A stretch of DNA of 64,000 nucleotides from Fragilaria crotonensis (Eukaryota > Bacillariophyta > Fragilariophyceae > Fragilariales > Fragilariaceae): NCBI GenBank assembly GCA_022925895.1, contig JAKSYS010000881.1, positions 620,001 to 684,000 of the forward strand. Reading direction: 5' to 3'. The notes below the pieces were generated by a model. It was not told the origin of the DNA. It saw only the letters and a program-made list of their open reading frames with translations, and searched no databases. Within the stretch, counting starts at the first letter, position 1. Every line of letters starts with the position of its first letter. Positions 46,756 through 57,948 of this stretch are shown piece after piece. The translations under genes were made by a program, and so were the position numbers.

Positions 46756-47157
46756 TTTTTTTTGGCACCCCTATACCATTGCTAAGTGTACTCAAACAAA
46801 GGGCCACACAACATGGCATGTCCACAGGGTCATGGATGTGCTTGAATGGTATGGTTCCAGGGCAATCAGGTCATGATCATTGGTTGGCAGTTGGTGACGG
46901 GAGGATTGATGTCAAAATTGTTTGTCCACTGCTGTTTGTCATCAATGATGCAATGCATGTTTTTTGGCACCCCTATACCATTGCTAAGTGTACTCAAACA
47001 AAGGGCACACAACATGGCATGTCCACAGGGTCATGGATGTGATCTTGAATGGTATGGCTCCAGGGCAATCAGGTCATGATCATTGGTTGGCAGTTGGTGA
47101 CGGGAGGATTGATGTCAAAATTGTTTGTCCACTGCTATTTGTCATCAATGATGCAAC
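46756..47157. repeat. Tandem duplication of a 202-bp unit
   Basis: Two adjacent copies (about 46756-46957 and 46958-47157), each beginning ttttttggcacccctatacc and running through gttggcagttggtgacggg to catcaatgatgca. They are almost identical, so the duplication is recent compared with its decayed surroundings. Confidence 0.9.
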
Positions 47158-48535
47158 GAATATGACAATTTATACATTGGAGAGAACCTTCTTAGAGGCA
47201 TACACAAAAGTGTCAGGTTTGTGGAATCAAAAAAATGTCACCTTTGTAATCTAGTTATTGACGATCATACCCATATCATTGCTTGCACTATAACCTGAAT
47301 GAAGCAATGTGATTCTTTTTCAAATGCCTACATTGCACATTCGATATCCAGCAGTTCTGCGACAAACAAAATACAAAGACCAGCTGCTGCAGGCAGCAGC
47401 AATTCCCCTTACTCTGTTAGCATTCCTGCCTGTTCTTGGCTTGAAGACATAATGGGAAATCTGGCTCATCTTGCGGCTCTTCAACAATTCTATCCGGGGG
47501 CATTTCTTCGGCAAAGATTGGTCACTTGTGTTGCAATCAGCATCTTTGGCTTAAATTTTGTTCTTGATGGCAAGAATCTGACAGCAGTCAGTCTTGCCCT
47601 CATTGATGGAATTGAAAACATGTATGTATGCTTCACGTACCCGTTCCTTCCATGCTTGTTTCAAAGGACTCGGATATGCTACCTTCTTTTTCGGTAAAAT
47701 AGTGTTGTTGTCAATGCTGAGACTTCACATGAAAGACACCAAATGATTAGATCCTTTGAATCTTGGCATCAAGGATCAAAAGAAGCCTGATGTTGCAAAA
47801 GTTCATACAATTTGCCTGTGTTAATGACCAGAGCAGCATCAAGATGGATAGTCATCTGCAGTGCTTCAACCCAAGTGTCAGCTGACAGTCAACCATTCAT
47901 CAATCGGAGTCCACATGTTGCGTCAGGACGAATCTGCATTTTAAGTATGATTGTCATCCATGGTGACAAGCTACCCAACCAACCAGGTGGAAGCTTTTCT
48001 GTATGATAAGTGAACTGTTGGAACTGGCTAGCTTGACCAGAATGCAACAACTGCAAGCGATGGCATGCAATCTAATTGTGGAACGTTTGCTTTCAGAACG
48101 AGAGACTTTCCTCTGCTGACGTGTGTAAATTAATGGATACATGAGTGGTTTTAGGTTGTAGCCCAAGCGTCTTGGTGGTGAAACCTGCCATAGACCAATT
48201 ACCTCCTCCCCCGCGTAACTCCCCTAACTGGCAACTTTCTGCTCAAGTGCAAGATCCTCCAACAGCTGGAATCCCTGGTTCATGAGATTTGAATCAATGG
48301 ACATGAAGAGCAACACCCACAGTAATACGACCTATCAGAAATCAGAAGAAGGCTTAAATATAGAGACAATGCAGCAAGATTAATCAGATACTCTCAAGCG
48401 AAGCATCGATGCACACGGGGGGGGTTTCACGGCACAGCCGCAGCGCGGAAAGCTCAAACATGACGATCGCAACGCTGGATACACAAAGTCTTATGTTGTT
48501 TGTGAAGCGAAAACTAACGCTCTGCTCACGGCCAC
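47158..48535. other. Debris between tandem duplication and right ABCB copy
   Basis: A 132-codon frame at 47299-47697 (+) has no recognisable family. The last 100 bp before 48542 are the 3' flank of the ABCB gene; similarity to the left copy fades within about 40 bp of the stop. Confidence 0.35.
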
Positions 48536-48541
48536 CGCTGC

Positions 48542-51500
48542 TCAATCCAACTTCTTGCCTTCCTCACTGAGTGGATCAATTTGACTCTCCCGATCAAGGA
48601 GATAAAAGATTCGCCCAGCACTCAATTCCGTCTCTTTCCTGTCGGAAAGGCCATTGAAAGCGGCGCCCAGGCCGAACAAGGAAAACAGAATTGCGAAGTT
48701 AGATATCAAGAAGTCGTTGAAGCTGAAGACGCCCTGGTAATGAAAAAGCACCCAACCTCCAAACCACATTTGGAGTGCGTTGATCCATTGTTGAATGAAC
48801 ATAGAAACACCTCCCGTAAGGCCGGACATGAGACCATTGCGTATATAACTAGACTGACTGGAACTGATGGCCCTCTCGAAATCCTTCGATCTCTGCTCTT
48901 CGAGAGTCAGGGCTGAAACGGTCCGAATGTTCAGGAGTGTCTCCACTAGAATTCCTCCGGGACTGTTCAGCTCATCTTGGGCCGAGTCGCCATTCTCCGC
49001 AGTTTCGTCTTCACCGAGCATTTGCTTCATTTCAATCGAGGTTGCAAAACCCATCAGGGGAATGCATCCGATGGCAAGTAGAGCAAATGGCCACATGAAA
49101 ATGAACGAAACAACCACTCCAGTGACAATAGAACTAAAAGCAATCAAGAAGGTGCGGATCGGCTCGCCTGAGAACGTGTGAATGCGGGCAGCGTCATCCT
49201 GCAGTTGAGAGGTGATCGCACCCACGCTCCTCTTATCGAAGAATGCGACTTCCTGGCGAACTAGTGACGCAAAGGACATATCTCGAACTCTCTTGTTCAG
49301 TCGTTCGCTTGCCATGCCAAAACCCCAGTATGTTACCAAGTTTCCAAACAAGCATCCAGCAGCAACAACGATCCAGTAACCACCAAGTTTAAAGGATTCC
49401 TCTCGCATATCCGCAGCCACATAGTCGAAATACGCCTGACAAGATTCAAAGACAAACTGAGGGTTGGAAGTCAGCGCCTCGTCACAAGTTGGCACAACTT
49501 TGAACAGAAGGTCAATGCTACGAATCGGAAAAGTCAGACAACATCGACGCAAGAACATAACACAAGCTGCATTTCACTTACGTCTGGGCGAACATGATAC
49601 CCCAGGCAGGGAATACACCACCGGCGAATACAGCACCGATGGAACCTAGAAGCATGTACACCGCATCAGGTGCTGCCATTTCCCTGGCGCGCTTCAGAGA
49701 AAAGGAGGACTTGATTTCTTCTTCAATCTCAGCCTCGAAATCAGGTTTCTCCTCATCCTCAGCGTCGCCATTGGTGCCATTGATATCACCGTTCCTGAGC
49801 ATCGCCGCTGTGACCGAGGCATGCCTGTTCTGTGTATCCACAAGCCGACGGTATCTGCCGTTCAAGGCAAAGAGCTCACTGTGACTACCGTACTCCAGCA
49901 CTTTGCCTCCAGCTATGAAAGCAATCCTGTCAACATCCTTGATTGTACTCAACCTGTGAGCAATCACGATGGTCGTGTGCTCCTTGGAGGCCATCACTTG
50001 ATCTAATGCTTCCTGGACTACGGCCTGGCATCGGAATTAGGTTGAAGCCACAAAAAAACTTGCGGCATCACGTATTCTCACTTACCTCACTCTCGTTATC
50101 GAGGGCCGAAGTGGCTTCATCGAGCAGAAGAACCTTCGGTTTCTTGACGAGTGCACGAGCGATTGCAACTCGCTGTTTCTGTCCGCCAGAAAGTTGTGTC
50201 CCGCGTTCACCAACCTCAGTGTTGTACCCATCAGGAAAGCTCATAATGGTGTCGTGCACGTTAGCCTGCCTAGCCGCCTCCTCAATTTGCTCCTGCGTCG
50301 CTCCTGCGGCACCGTACGCAATGTTCTTGGCAATTGTCGTATTGAAAAGGGTTGGTTCCTGCCCAACATATCCGATTTGGTCTCTGTACCAGTGAACATT
50401 AAGAGACTTAATGTCATATCCTTTGTACATCACGCTGCCTTCAAGCGTGTCATAGAAACGCTCAATCATGGCGACCGTAGTGGACTTGCCTCCACCACTG
50501 CACATAATGGTCAGTAAAGTACATAAACTAGCTAGGCTTCATAAGCCGTGAACACAGGAGCAAACGAACTTACCTCGGGCCCACCAACGCAACCGTCTCT
50601 CCAGCCTTTATCTTAAGGTTAAATCCATCGAAAACTCGCTTCTTCGGACGGGAAGGGTAGGCAAATACAGCATCTCTGAACTCGAAGTGAGGTGTGCCAT
50701 CGTCTGCCATAGATTCAATGATTTTCTCGACAGCGCCTTCGTTGTCGAGGTTTGACAAGCTGTTAACAGAGCTCGTTCGGGACACCGACTTGGAACCCTT
50801 ACTTTCTTGCTTTGTCACCAGATTGAAGTAGTGTCCACCTTCGTTAGTCATGAGCTCGTCATGAGTTCCTTGCTCAACCACTTGGCCATCGGCAATGACA
50901 GCAATGCTATCCGCGTTCCGGATGGTAGAGAGCCTGTGAGCGATAACAATGGTTGTGCGCTTTGATTCAGCGACAACATGGTCAAGTGCGTCTTGGACGA
51001 CCATCTCCGATTCGCTATCCAGCGCTGAAGTGGCTTCATCCAAAAGTAGAATGGAAGGATTGGCGACGAGAACGCGGGCAATGGCAATGCGCTGTTTTTG
51101 ACCACCAGAAAGTTGTGCGCCCTTGTCACCAACCTGAGTATTGTATCCATCAGGGAAAGAGGTGATGAAGTCATGGGCATTGGCCGAACGCGCTGCCGCC
51201 TCGATTTCCTCTTGGGTGGCATTGGGCTTGCCGTATTTGATATTCCCGGCAATTGTGGTTGCGAACAACGTTGGCTCCTGCCCAACATAACCAATCAGCG
51301 AGCGAAGGTATGCAACGTTGAACTCCTTGATGTCAATGCCGTCCAACGTGACACTCCCCTGCAGAGGATCATAAAATCGCTCAATCAAGGCAACAGTAGT
51401 TGACTTACCACCGCCACTGACAACAAAAAAACGAATCGATGTCAGCCCTTCGCAAATGACAAACGACAAAAAACGCATCGTCAAGACTGGAACAGATATC

Positions 51501-52877
51501 ATATGCGTACCTGGGTCCGACTAGAGCGGTGGTCTTTCCCGCCTCGATCACTAAATTCAATCCTTTGAGTACCTTATTGTTCGGCCTTGTAGGATAGGAG
51601 AAGGTTGTGTCCTTGAACTCAAGGCGGCCACTAACTTTCTCAGGCTTCCTGCCCTCCTTAGAGCGCGAGTCAATTCGATACTCAGGGAGAATCGCCTTGA
51701 GTCTGGATCCAGATTCTACGTCGGAACGCCCGCCCTTGTTGGTAGTATCGTCATCTCCTCCTTTCTCGGCGTAGATCATTTCACTGGGTGCACCAATCTT
51801 GCGTCGCATAGCTTGCATGGCTGGGTAAGCTGCGACACGACAGGTAGAAAAAGTCTCGAAGAAGTTACCGACCTGAGAAATTCCTTGTGCAGCAAAAGCA
51901 ACGCCCAACATGGCGCCGAACACAGCCGGTCCATTGTTATCGCACGCCGTCCCATAGCCACTGCTAGAAGGATCGCAGCCGCTGGCTTGGACATCCTGAT
52001 AGATGAGAAATGTTCCGAAGAGTGTCAAGACACAGTACAGGCAGATGAAGCTGCCCAGCATGCTACCAAAAGCAAATCCTTGTTTAACCAAAGGTCCAAC
52101 ACTTTGCCTGTAGGCTTCCAAAGTCGCATCTTTGTACTGAGCGATCATCTCTGGGATAGCGTTCAAAGAAAGCACTGTCTTGATGGACGACACCGTGGCA
52201 TAGGCGGTACTTCCTGCCAAGCTGTACGCGGCGTTGGCTCGAGCGCCCTTGGTCTGATTGATGGTGAGAACGCCCAGAGCAGCGAGAGAGACAAGGGGCA
52301 AGACGGCCAGGATAACGAACGCAACTTTCCAGCTTGCGTAAAAGGCATAACCAATTCCTCCAACAAAGGTTGTCATGAATTGGATGCCTTCTCCGAGCTT
52401 ACGACCCGTGCCCCTGTTGAACTTGGTTGCGTTCGGTTGGATACTTGCCGCCATCCCGGAGATGTCGTAGACGTCAAAGAACGCAGCATCCTGACTGAGG
52501 AGCGCATCGAACCATTGCATACGGAAGGAACGTGTGGCTCTCGTCGCGACAATTTCCAAGCATCCTGTCTGAAGGAATGCCATCACAAGGGCGTAAATAC
52601 CAACAATCATAAACGTGTAGGCCAGCGTTGTGACTTGATCAAGTCCATCACTTGCACCAACGATTTTGGAGAAAGAACTTGAGAAGAGGTAGGCGAGAAT
52701 TGGGTAAACAAGACCGTTCCCAACTCCAGCAGCGCATCCAATGAAGAACAGAAGTCGGTTTGCGGGTCCGAGATCCCACATGAAGCTGAAGACCTCAGTA
52801 ATGGTCGCCATTGGCTTTGGCGTCTTCTTCTTCTTACCGCTCTTCTCATCGAGAGAGGAATCCTTAGCAGCGCTCAT
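48542..52877 (-). CDS. Full-size ABCB-type transporter with TMD-NBD-NBD-TMD order, five exons
   Basis: Exons 52877-51511, 51416-50574, 50497-50086, 50024-49582 and 49517-48542, all GT-AG and phase-consistent, give 1346 residues, the usual length of a full P-glycoprotein-like exporter. Order: cytosolic Lys-rich start; TMD1 (about 40-390); NBD1 (about 420-660) with [43 protein letters not shown] and IVIAHRLST; a Ser-rich linker; NBD2 (about 705-945) with the same motifs; an acidic linker; TMD2 (about 995-1320). The end [14 protein letters not shown] is the segment that normally leads into NBD2, but the stop follows. Usual order is TMD-NBD-TMD-NBD, so NBD2 sits ahead of TMD2. Both NBDs look catalytically competent. 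Expected role: ATP-driven export of hydrophobic compounds at a membrane; substrate unknown. Confidence 0.9.
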
Positions 52878-53400
52878 GGCAGCTTTACCTAATCGTTTTA
52901 TGATGAATGATCAATGAAAGTTTTTGTATGAACGTTTTTGCTTTGGAGGGAAGTTTGACTAACAAATATCGCTCTGCGTCATTCTGTGCTCATCCGTCTA
53001 AACGTACATCTACATACTGGCAGTACCAGACTGCACTGTTCATAGTTTATACTCGTGATAAGCTGGGTTAGCACGCACCGATTTGGATGAAAATGTTCAA
53101 CGTGTACACGAATTGTTCATTTGTTCCTGTGTGTTCCCAGGAATTCCGGATTTCTGGTACAAATTTGAAACGTTCGTTATAAGTAGAGTATGCATATTGC
53201 ATATGCATACGGAGTACGGAGTACAAGTACTCGTACACATACCACTGGGTCTCGATGAGCGTGCCTGCTGACTGCTGATAGATCCAATGCTCCCTTCATC
53301 AGGCCGATGTGCCGATGCGCCGATATGTACCAGTACCAAGTACGGAAAACAAAACCGGGCGTACCAAAAGAACTCGACATTTTTGTATAAACTCAATTTA
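52878..53400. other. Upstream region of the right ABCB gene
   Basis: No gene seen. GTAC palindromes cluster at 53200-53240 (acggagtacaagtactcgtac). Expected to contain the ABCB promoter. Confidence 0.45.
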
Positions 53401-54300
53401 TACGGCCTCAAAAGTAAATAAAACACTGTATCAAGTTTTGTGAAAAGAAGATAACAGTGACAAGCCGATGAAAAAGGTTGTCCTTGCTTTGGTCAACATG
53501 CATGATGGTTGGACAAACAATGATGCAAAAGCACGAAGTCTTACTGGAGCCCAAGCAAGAAGAAAACTGCCCAAGGAAGAAAGCACAGATCGGACGATGA
53601 AGGAAGAAAGCACAGATTGGATGTCCGAGGTGGTGCTCTGACCCCATCACACCAGCACAGCAATGCAAGGGAACACCAAAAAATTGCATGATGGGAAGAT
53701 TACATTGATGATCTGCAGCAGCCAAGGAATCCAAATTGGACCAAAGAGTTCATAGTCCAGACACAATTTGTGCGTCATTCAATATGTACTATCTTATGCA
53801 ATGATGCTTCTTGACATGATATAACATGACATGAGTGAAGGATTGTTCAACAGATGATGTAAACAACCAATCACTCTCCAAGTATGCAGGATCCAAAAAG
53901 TAGAAGAAGTCAAAATGCTCCACTTGTATTCTTATCAACAGCAGTTTTTGCTGTCTCACCGGTTCTGGACTTAGCCACCAGTACTAGCCTAGTACTACCT
54001 GGCTGGTGCACTATCATTGACGAACAACAGTGTCTTGCAATCGCAAATTGCAACTCAGAACACAGACTGCCACCTGACCATAAAATCATACATGGGCAGG
54101 GAACAACATGTGCATGAATGACACAAAAGCAAAAAAGGACAAGATGCAGTGGTGCAGCTGGAAGGTCTGGCAATATGGACTGTATTTTGAATGAAGAAGG
54201 GAAGATATGCACTGATCAGAGGAGAATAATTTCTGTTTGATGCCTGGCTGGTGGAAACTGGATATGCCTACATCATTATCATGATGCTGACATAGCACAA
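53401..54300. other. Spacer, no gene recognised
   Basis: Short overlapping frames only. A direct repeat of ggaagaaagcacagat(c/t)gga occurs at about 53575 and 53601. GTAC palindromes are sparse here, so this may be decayed mobile DNA. Confidence 0.35.
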
Positions 54301-54309
54301 AGTATGCAA

Positions 54310-54440
54310 AGAAATTTGCTGACCCAATTGCTTACGAAAGTATAGTTGCTTACATAGAATAAAAATTGCTTTGTCAGCCAAAATTGCTTATAGACAATAA
54401 AATTTGCTTTATCAGCAAAAATTGCTGAAAGATTTGCTTG
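54310..54440. repeat. A/T-rich array with TTGCT every 18-20 bp
   Basis: ttgct starts at 54316, 54328, 54346, 54366, 54384, 54404, 54422 and 54434, mostly 18-20 bp apart and set in A-rich sequence. It is looser than the 21-bp arrays near 9 kb but similar in style (aaaattgct). Confidence 0.6.
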
Positions 54441-55873
54441 GTTTCATTATAGTTGTTTCTGCAGGTTTGAGATTTCTAAATCACTATTTACTTTTTAAAG
54501 AGTATGCAGCATGTACGATGTATTGAACCAACCTAACAGGCATCCCTTTGTTCTCCAGCTCTCCAGGATGACAAATTGCCGAGGAGTTGCTGACACAATT
54601 TGCTTTCAAAAATCAGATTTGCTGTCACCAAAAATTTGCAGCCATCAAGAAGCACTTGCTTACTACAAAATTAGGCAGCAAAAAAATTACTGCACATGAA
54701 AAACCTTGCCGGCTCGGTTGGATCAACACAATGGCTAAATTTCTTGGCATCAGGAAATCGGAGCATGGCAGGCGCGCAAGACTCAAACTTACAACCGGTA
54801 GTACCGGTAGTCTCTATTAAGCCTACTACCGGTAGCACACCTGCTGCCTGGTACTGGATGACTGGAGTACTGGAGTGCCTTTTACCGTTGTACCAGGTAC
54901 TAGTACTAGTACCGGTACAAGTACCAAGAAGTAAATTGTACTGTACATAGCAGTAGGGAAGATACATTGGACCTGTACCGGTAAGTGTATGTTAGTACTG
55001 CTTGTACACCACTAATCCCAGCACTCGCACAAGGGTTAGTTTCCTATTACAAGTACCGGTAGTTACTGGAAGCAGTACCTGTTACCTGGTACTACTTTCC
55101 GGTAGTATGATACTCGCTACAGTACTATCTTGCGGGTTGTTTTCAAGTTTGTTTTCGTCTCCGGGTTTCTGCAGACGCCCAACAGGAAGTGCGTACGAAG
55201 TGACGAATGACGATTCACAATTATCTTCCCCGACTTTAAATACTGGGAGTAAGTACGAATACTACTATCACATAGTAGAGTACTTCTAGGACTGTCATAT
55301 CATATGACGTATTCATTCGTATGAAGTTTGGAGGTTCTGGAATGTTCTCTGACCTCGTACTAAAATTTTGTTGAATCTACTGACACAAGACTAAAAGTTC
55401 CGGAACCCCCTTGTTTTTTACATTGAGATTTGAGACTCCCTACCCTGTACTCAATGATTCCAAGTGACGGTTACAACTCTTTTGTTGGCGTTGCTGTTGC
55501 AAGGCTTTCCGAAGTCCAAATATCTCGTATGCCCATACGACGTACGGAGTACACGTAGTCTACACTCTGCACTCTGCAAGGCATACAAGTAGTACTGCAC
55601 TGACAATCGAAGCGTAAAATCTAGCAGCCACAACAACGGTGACATCAACCATCAACCATCAACCAGGGCTGTGACGATTCTGTCACTCGTGCAATCCGAT
55701 TACATCTGAAACGTTTGGATCCTCGATCCCTTGACCTCAACTTAAACCGATATTCAAGTGGACACTAGGGCCTGCGGCAGATATCGAAGTCGCTTTTCGG
55801 AGATTAATCCACCGGGTTTCTACTCTACTACTCCGGAGTACAAGTACTACATATCATCTCGAAATATATTCGC
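54441..55873. other. Palindrome-rich spacer upstream of HMG-box gene
   Basis: No gene seen. 54790-55110 is packed with accggtag/ctaccggt and ggtaccaggtac motifs, including a hairpin-capable ctaccggtag...ctaccggtag. Near the HMG start, ctactccggagtacaagtac occurs at 55826. Confidence 0.45.
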
Positions 55874-56857
55874 ATGGAGAGTAACAGAGGGCTTGCAGCT
55901 GAAACAGCTGCTCAGGCGTCGAGCCATTCTGACACTCTTCCATTTGACTGGATTGAATCGCTGGACGGCATCAACACCGCCTCGGGTGATGTAGGTGAGG
56001 TCTCCTTCAGCGCCGCCTCCGAATACACTGCTGAACGATTCCAACAATCGCCGCGTCAACTACGAGGAAACACCCATCACAGTGAGCTTACCACAGCTAC
56101 GGAACGAAAGCGTGACCTGCAGGATCTTTGCCAAGGCGCACCTCTGCGACGAAAGAAGAAACCCAAGAGTCTCCCAAAACGACCGCTGAGTGCCTACAAC
56201 CTGTACTTTCAGCGAGTGCGAGCCGATCTCAACTCGGATGGTGGATGCAGGATTGGCTTTCACGAGTTGGGGAAGATTGTTGGGAAAAAATGGAAATCCC
56301 TTTCTGAGGAGGAACATAAAGTCTATAGAGAACTGGCAGATCAAGATTCGGAGCGCTACCGCAGGGATATGGAGCAGCACAAAAAAGTGGAATCAAAGAA
56401 GGAGGAAGAGAAGAACGCTGAACAGTCACTTCGGAACGACGAGAGCATCCCACCTGACAGGTCCGGTGCGACCCTACCACCGTATGGAGAGATTCCTGCT
56501 CCTCAGAACTTCGGGCCACCCTTGTCACCTTCGTTCGGACATTCTTCACAATTCCCTTCTAATGATTACCCATCGTACCCTCCACCACCCCAGCATATGT
56601 ACGCCCAAACGTGGGGAAATGATGGCTCAGCACCAGCTCACTTTCGCCGACCAGTCTATCATGGATACGACTCGCTTCAACCAGCAGGTGTAGTCGAAGG
56701 TATACCCAAGAATGGAAAACAACTTCCTCCGGGATCCGAGGTCCACGTGCGAGACGAAGCTGGTGAATTACGAGCATACACGGTCCATTACACCATGGTC
56801 ACCATGTCACGCGACGAAGCAAAAAACTACGTTGAAAGACTTAAATGTAATCCCTAA
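55874..56857 (+). CDS. HMG-box protein
   Basis: 327 residues, single exon. An acidic/Ser-rich N-terminus is followed by a basic stretch (RRKKKPKSLPKRP) and one HMG box at about 102-170: KRPLSAYNLYFQRVR, GFHELGKIVGKKWKSLSEEEHKVYRELAD, RYRRDMEQHKK. It is the type found in diatom and other stramenopile HMG proteins. The middle is Pro/Ser-rich. The C-terminal 50 residues (LPPGSEVHVRDEAGELRAYTVHYTMVTMSRDEAKNYV) look conserved and structured but match no domain I know. Role: DNA bending or transcriptional regulation in the nucleus (family inference). Its stop is only 13 bp from the stop of the convergent next gene, so the 3' UTRs must overlap. Confidence 0.88.
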   Translation: MESNRGLAAETAAQASSHSDTLPFDWIESLDGINTASGDVGEVSFSAASEYTAERFQQSPRQLRGNTHHSELTTATERKRDLQDLCQGAPLRRKKKPKSLPKRPLSAYNLYFQRVRADLNSDGGCRIGFHELGKIVGKKWKSLSEEEHKVYRELADQDSERYRRDMEQHKKVESKKEEEKNAEQSLRNDESIPPDRSGATLPPYGEIPAPQNFGPPLSPSFGHSSQFPSNDYPSYPPPPQHMYAQTWGNDGSAPAHFRRPVYHGYDSLQPAGVVEGIPKNGKQLPPGSEVHVRDEAGELRAYTVHYTMVTMSRDEAKNYVERLKCNP

Positions 56858-56870
56858 TCATAGCAGTTTA

Positions 56871-57948
56871 TCAATTCATGTTATTGATCTCGATCATTTT
56901 TGTTTTGCATTCTTCAACGTCTAAATCTTCCAATGCATCGAAGATACTTCCTTGCGATCCATCGGGCAGCTTCACACGAGGATCAACTGACCATGCCTTA
57001 ATCGTATCCTTGGCAATACCGCTGTCGATCAATGCCTTTCCGAAAGGGTCTGCTTCGATGTCCAAACCAATCCAGTTTGCCTTTTCAGCAAGGCCTTCGA
57101 GCGGCGACGCGCTAGCATGAACACCGTTGTCTGCTTTGGATGGCTTCGCTTCAAGTCCCATTTTTTTGTACTTTTCAAGAATGATACGACGAATAGATCC
57201 TTTCGGGCCTTCGGAAGGATCAGTTGGTCTGCGTTCTGCCAGTGAGCACACTCTCGCTCTAGAAGGGTCTTGCAAGTCAAATGTTCCATTATACGTACCC
57301 AAGAAACTTGTTTCGAAAAACCTCCCAACTCATATTACTTGGATCCCATTGCACTACGTAGCAATGAATGCTAGAGCCCGGAGCGACGAATTTGTCACGC
57401 ATCGACATGAAGAAGGCGTTGAAGACATAAAGGGCAGGCTGTTGCCTAACTGAGACCAATCCGCAGTAGAAACCACCACCAAACTTAACTACTTTCTTCG
57501 CTTGAGCCCATGCTTCATTCAGTTCATTCCCAGTACAATTGAATTTCTCGCAAGCGTCCTTGGCATTAACGGCCCGATTTTCCCTCACAACCGTCTCCCA
57601 TGATTCGCCAAATTCGGAAAGGAAGCGATCTGTTGGAACAGGAATATCAGATGCAGGCAAAATGGTCGCCTTGCTAGCAATTGAATAGTAATGATGATCA
57701 ATCAACCGCTTCTTGTCAATAGCTTCAGCGTCAATGTCATGTTCGGAAAGGATCTCAAAGCCAGCGTCAACCAACTTAGCCTTGACCAATTTTTGAGTTG
57801 CAGCAGTATTGGCGTGGGGTTTGACGAAAACAAAGGCTGAGTTCAACAGTTTGTTCGCATCGCAGGTAGCATCCGCCGCTAATGATACTTGCGGGGGCCA
57901 TAGACAAAGTAAGGCAAGAAGACGAGTCGCTTTCATCGTTACCGTCAT
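56871..57948 (-). CDS. Secreted nucleoside-diphosphate-kinase-like protein, one intron
   Basis: Exons 57948-57299 and 57228-56871 join across a 70-bp GT-AG intron to give 335 residues. The next Met (57936) is an alternative start. A signal peptide (RLLALLCLWPPQVSLAADA) is followed by SAFVFVKPHANTAATQKLVKAKLVDAGFEIL, resembling the first strand and helix of NDP kinases (F.MVKPD...GFK). After a long insert (about 120 residues, with a DRFLSEFGESWE segment) the domain resumes: VVQWDPSNMSWEVFRNKFLGPTDPSEGPKGSIRRI, then DNGVHASASPLEGLAE. The latter parallels the N.IHGSDS..SA active-site block, so the phospho-accepting His appears kept. Whether it has kinase activity is unknown; the family is mainly seen in algae and oomycetes (recollection). 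Endomembrane or extracellular location inferred. Confidence 0.7.
57229..57298 (-). other. Intron in the NDPK-like gene
   Basis: 70 bp, donor TTGG|gtacgt, acceptor cgcag|ACCAAC. Splicing gives FLGPTDPSEGPKGS and removes the stop just inside the intron. Confidence 0.85.

Noticed and set aside
47299-47697. 132-codon frame as a gene
   Set aside because: No family features, no neighbouring exons, and it lies within decayed element DNA.
48542-52877. Reading the ABCB exons as separate or frameshifted genes
   Set aside because: Every frame break has a GT-AG pair, the phases add up to 1347 codons, and the same breaks recur in the other copy at equal exon lengths.
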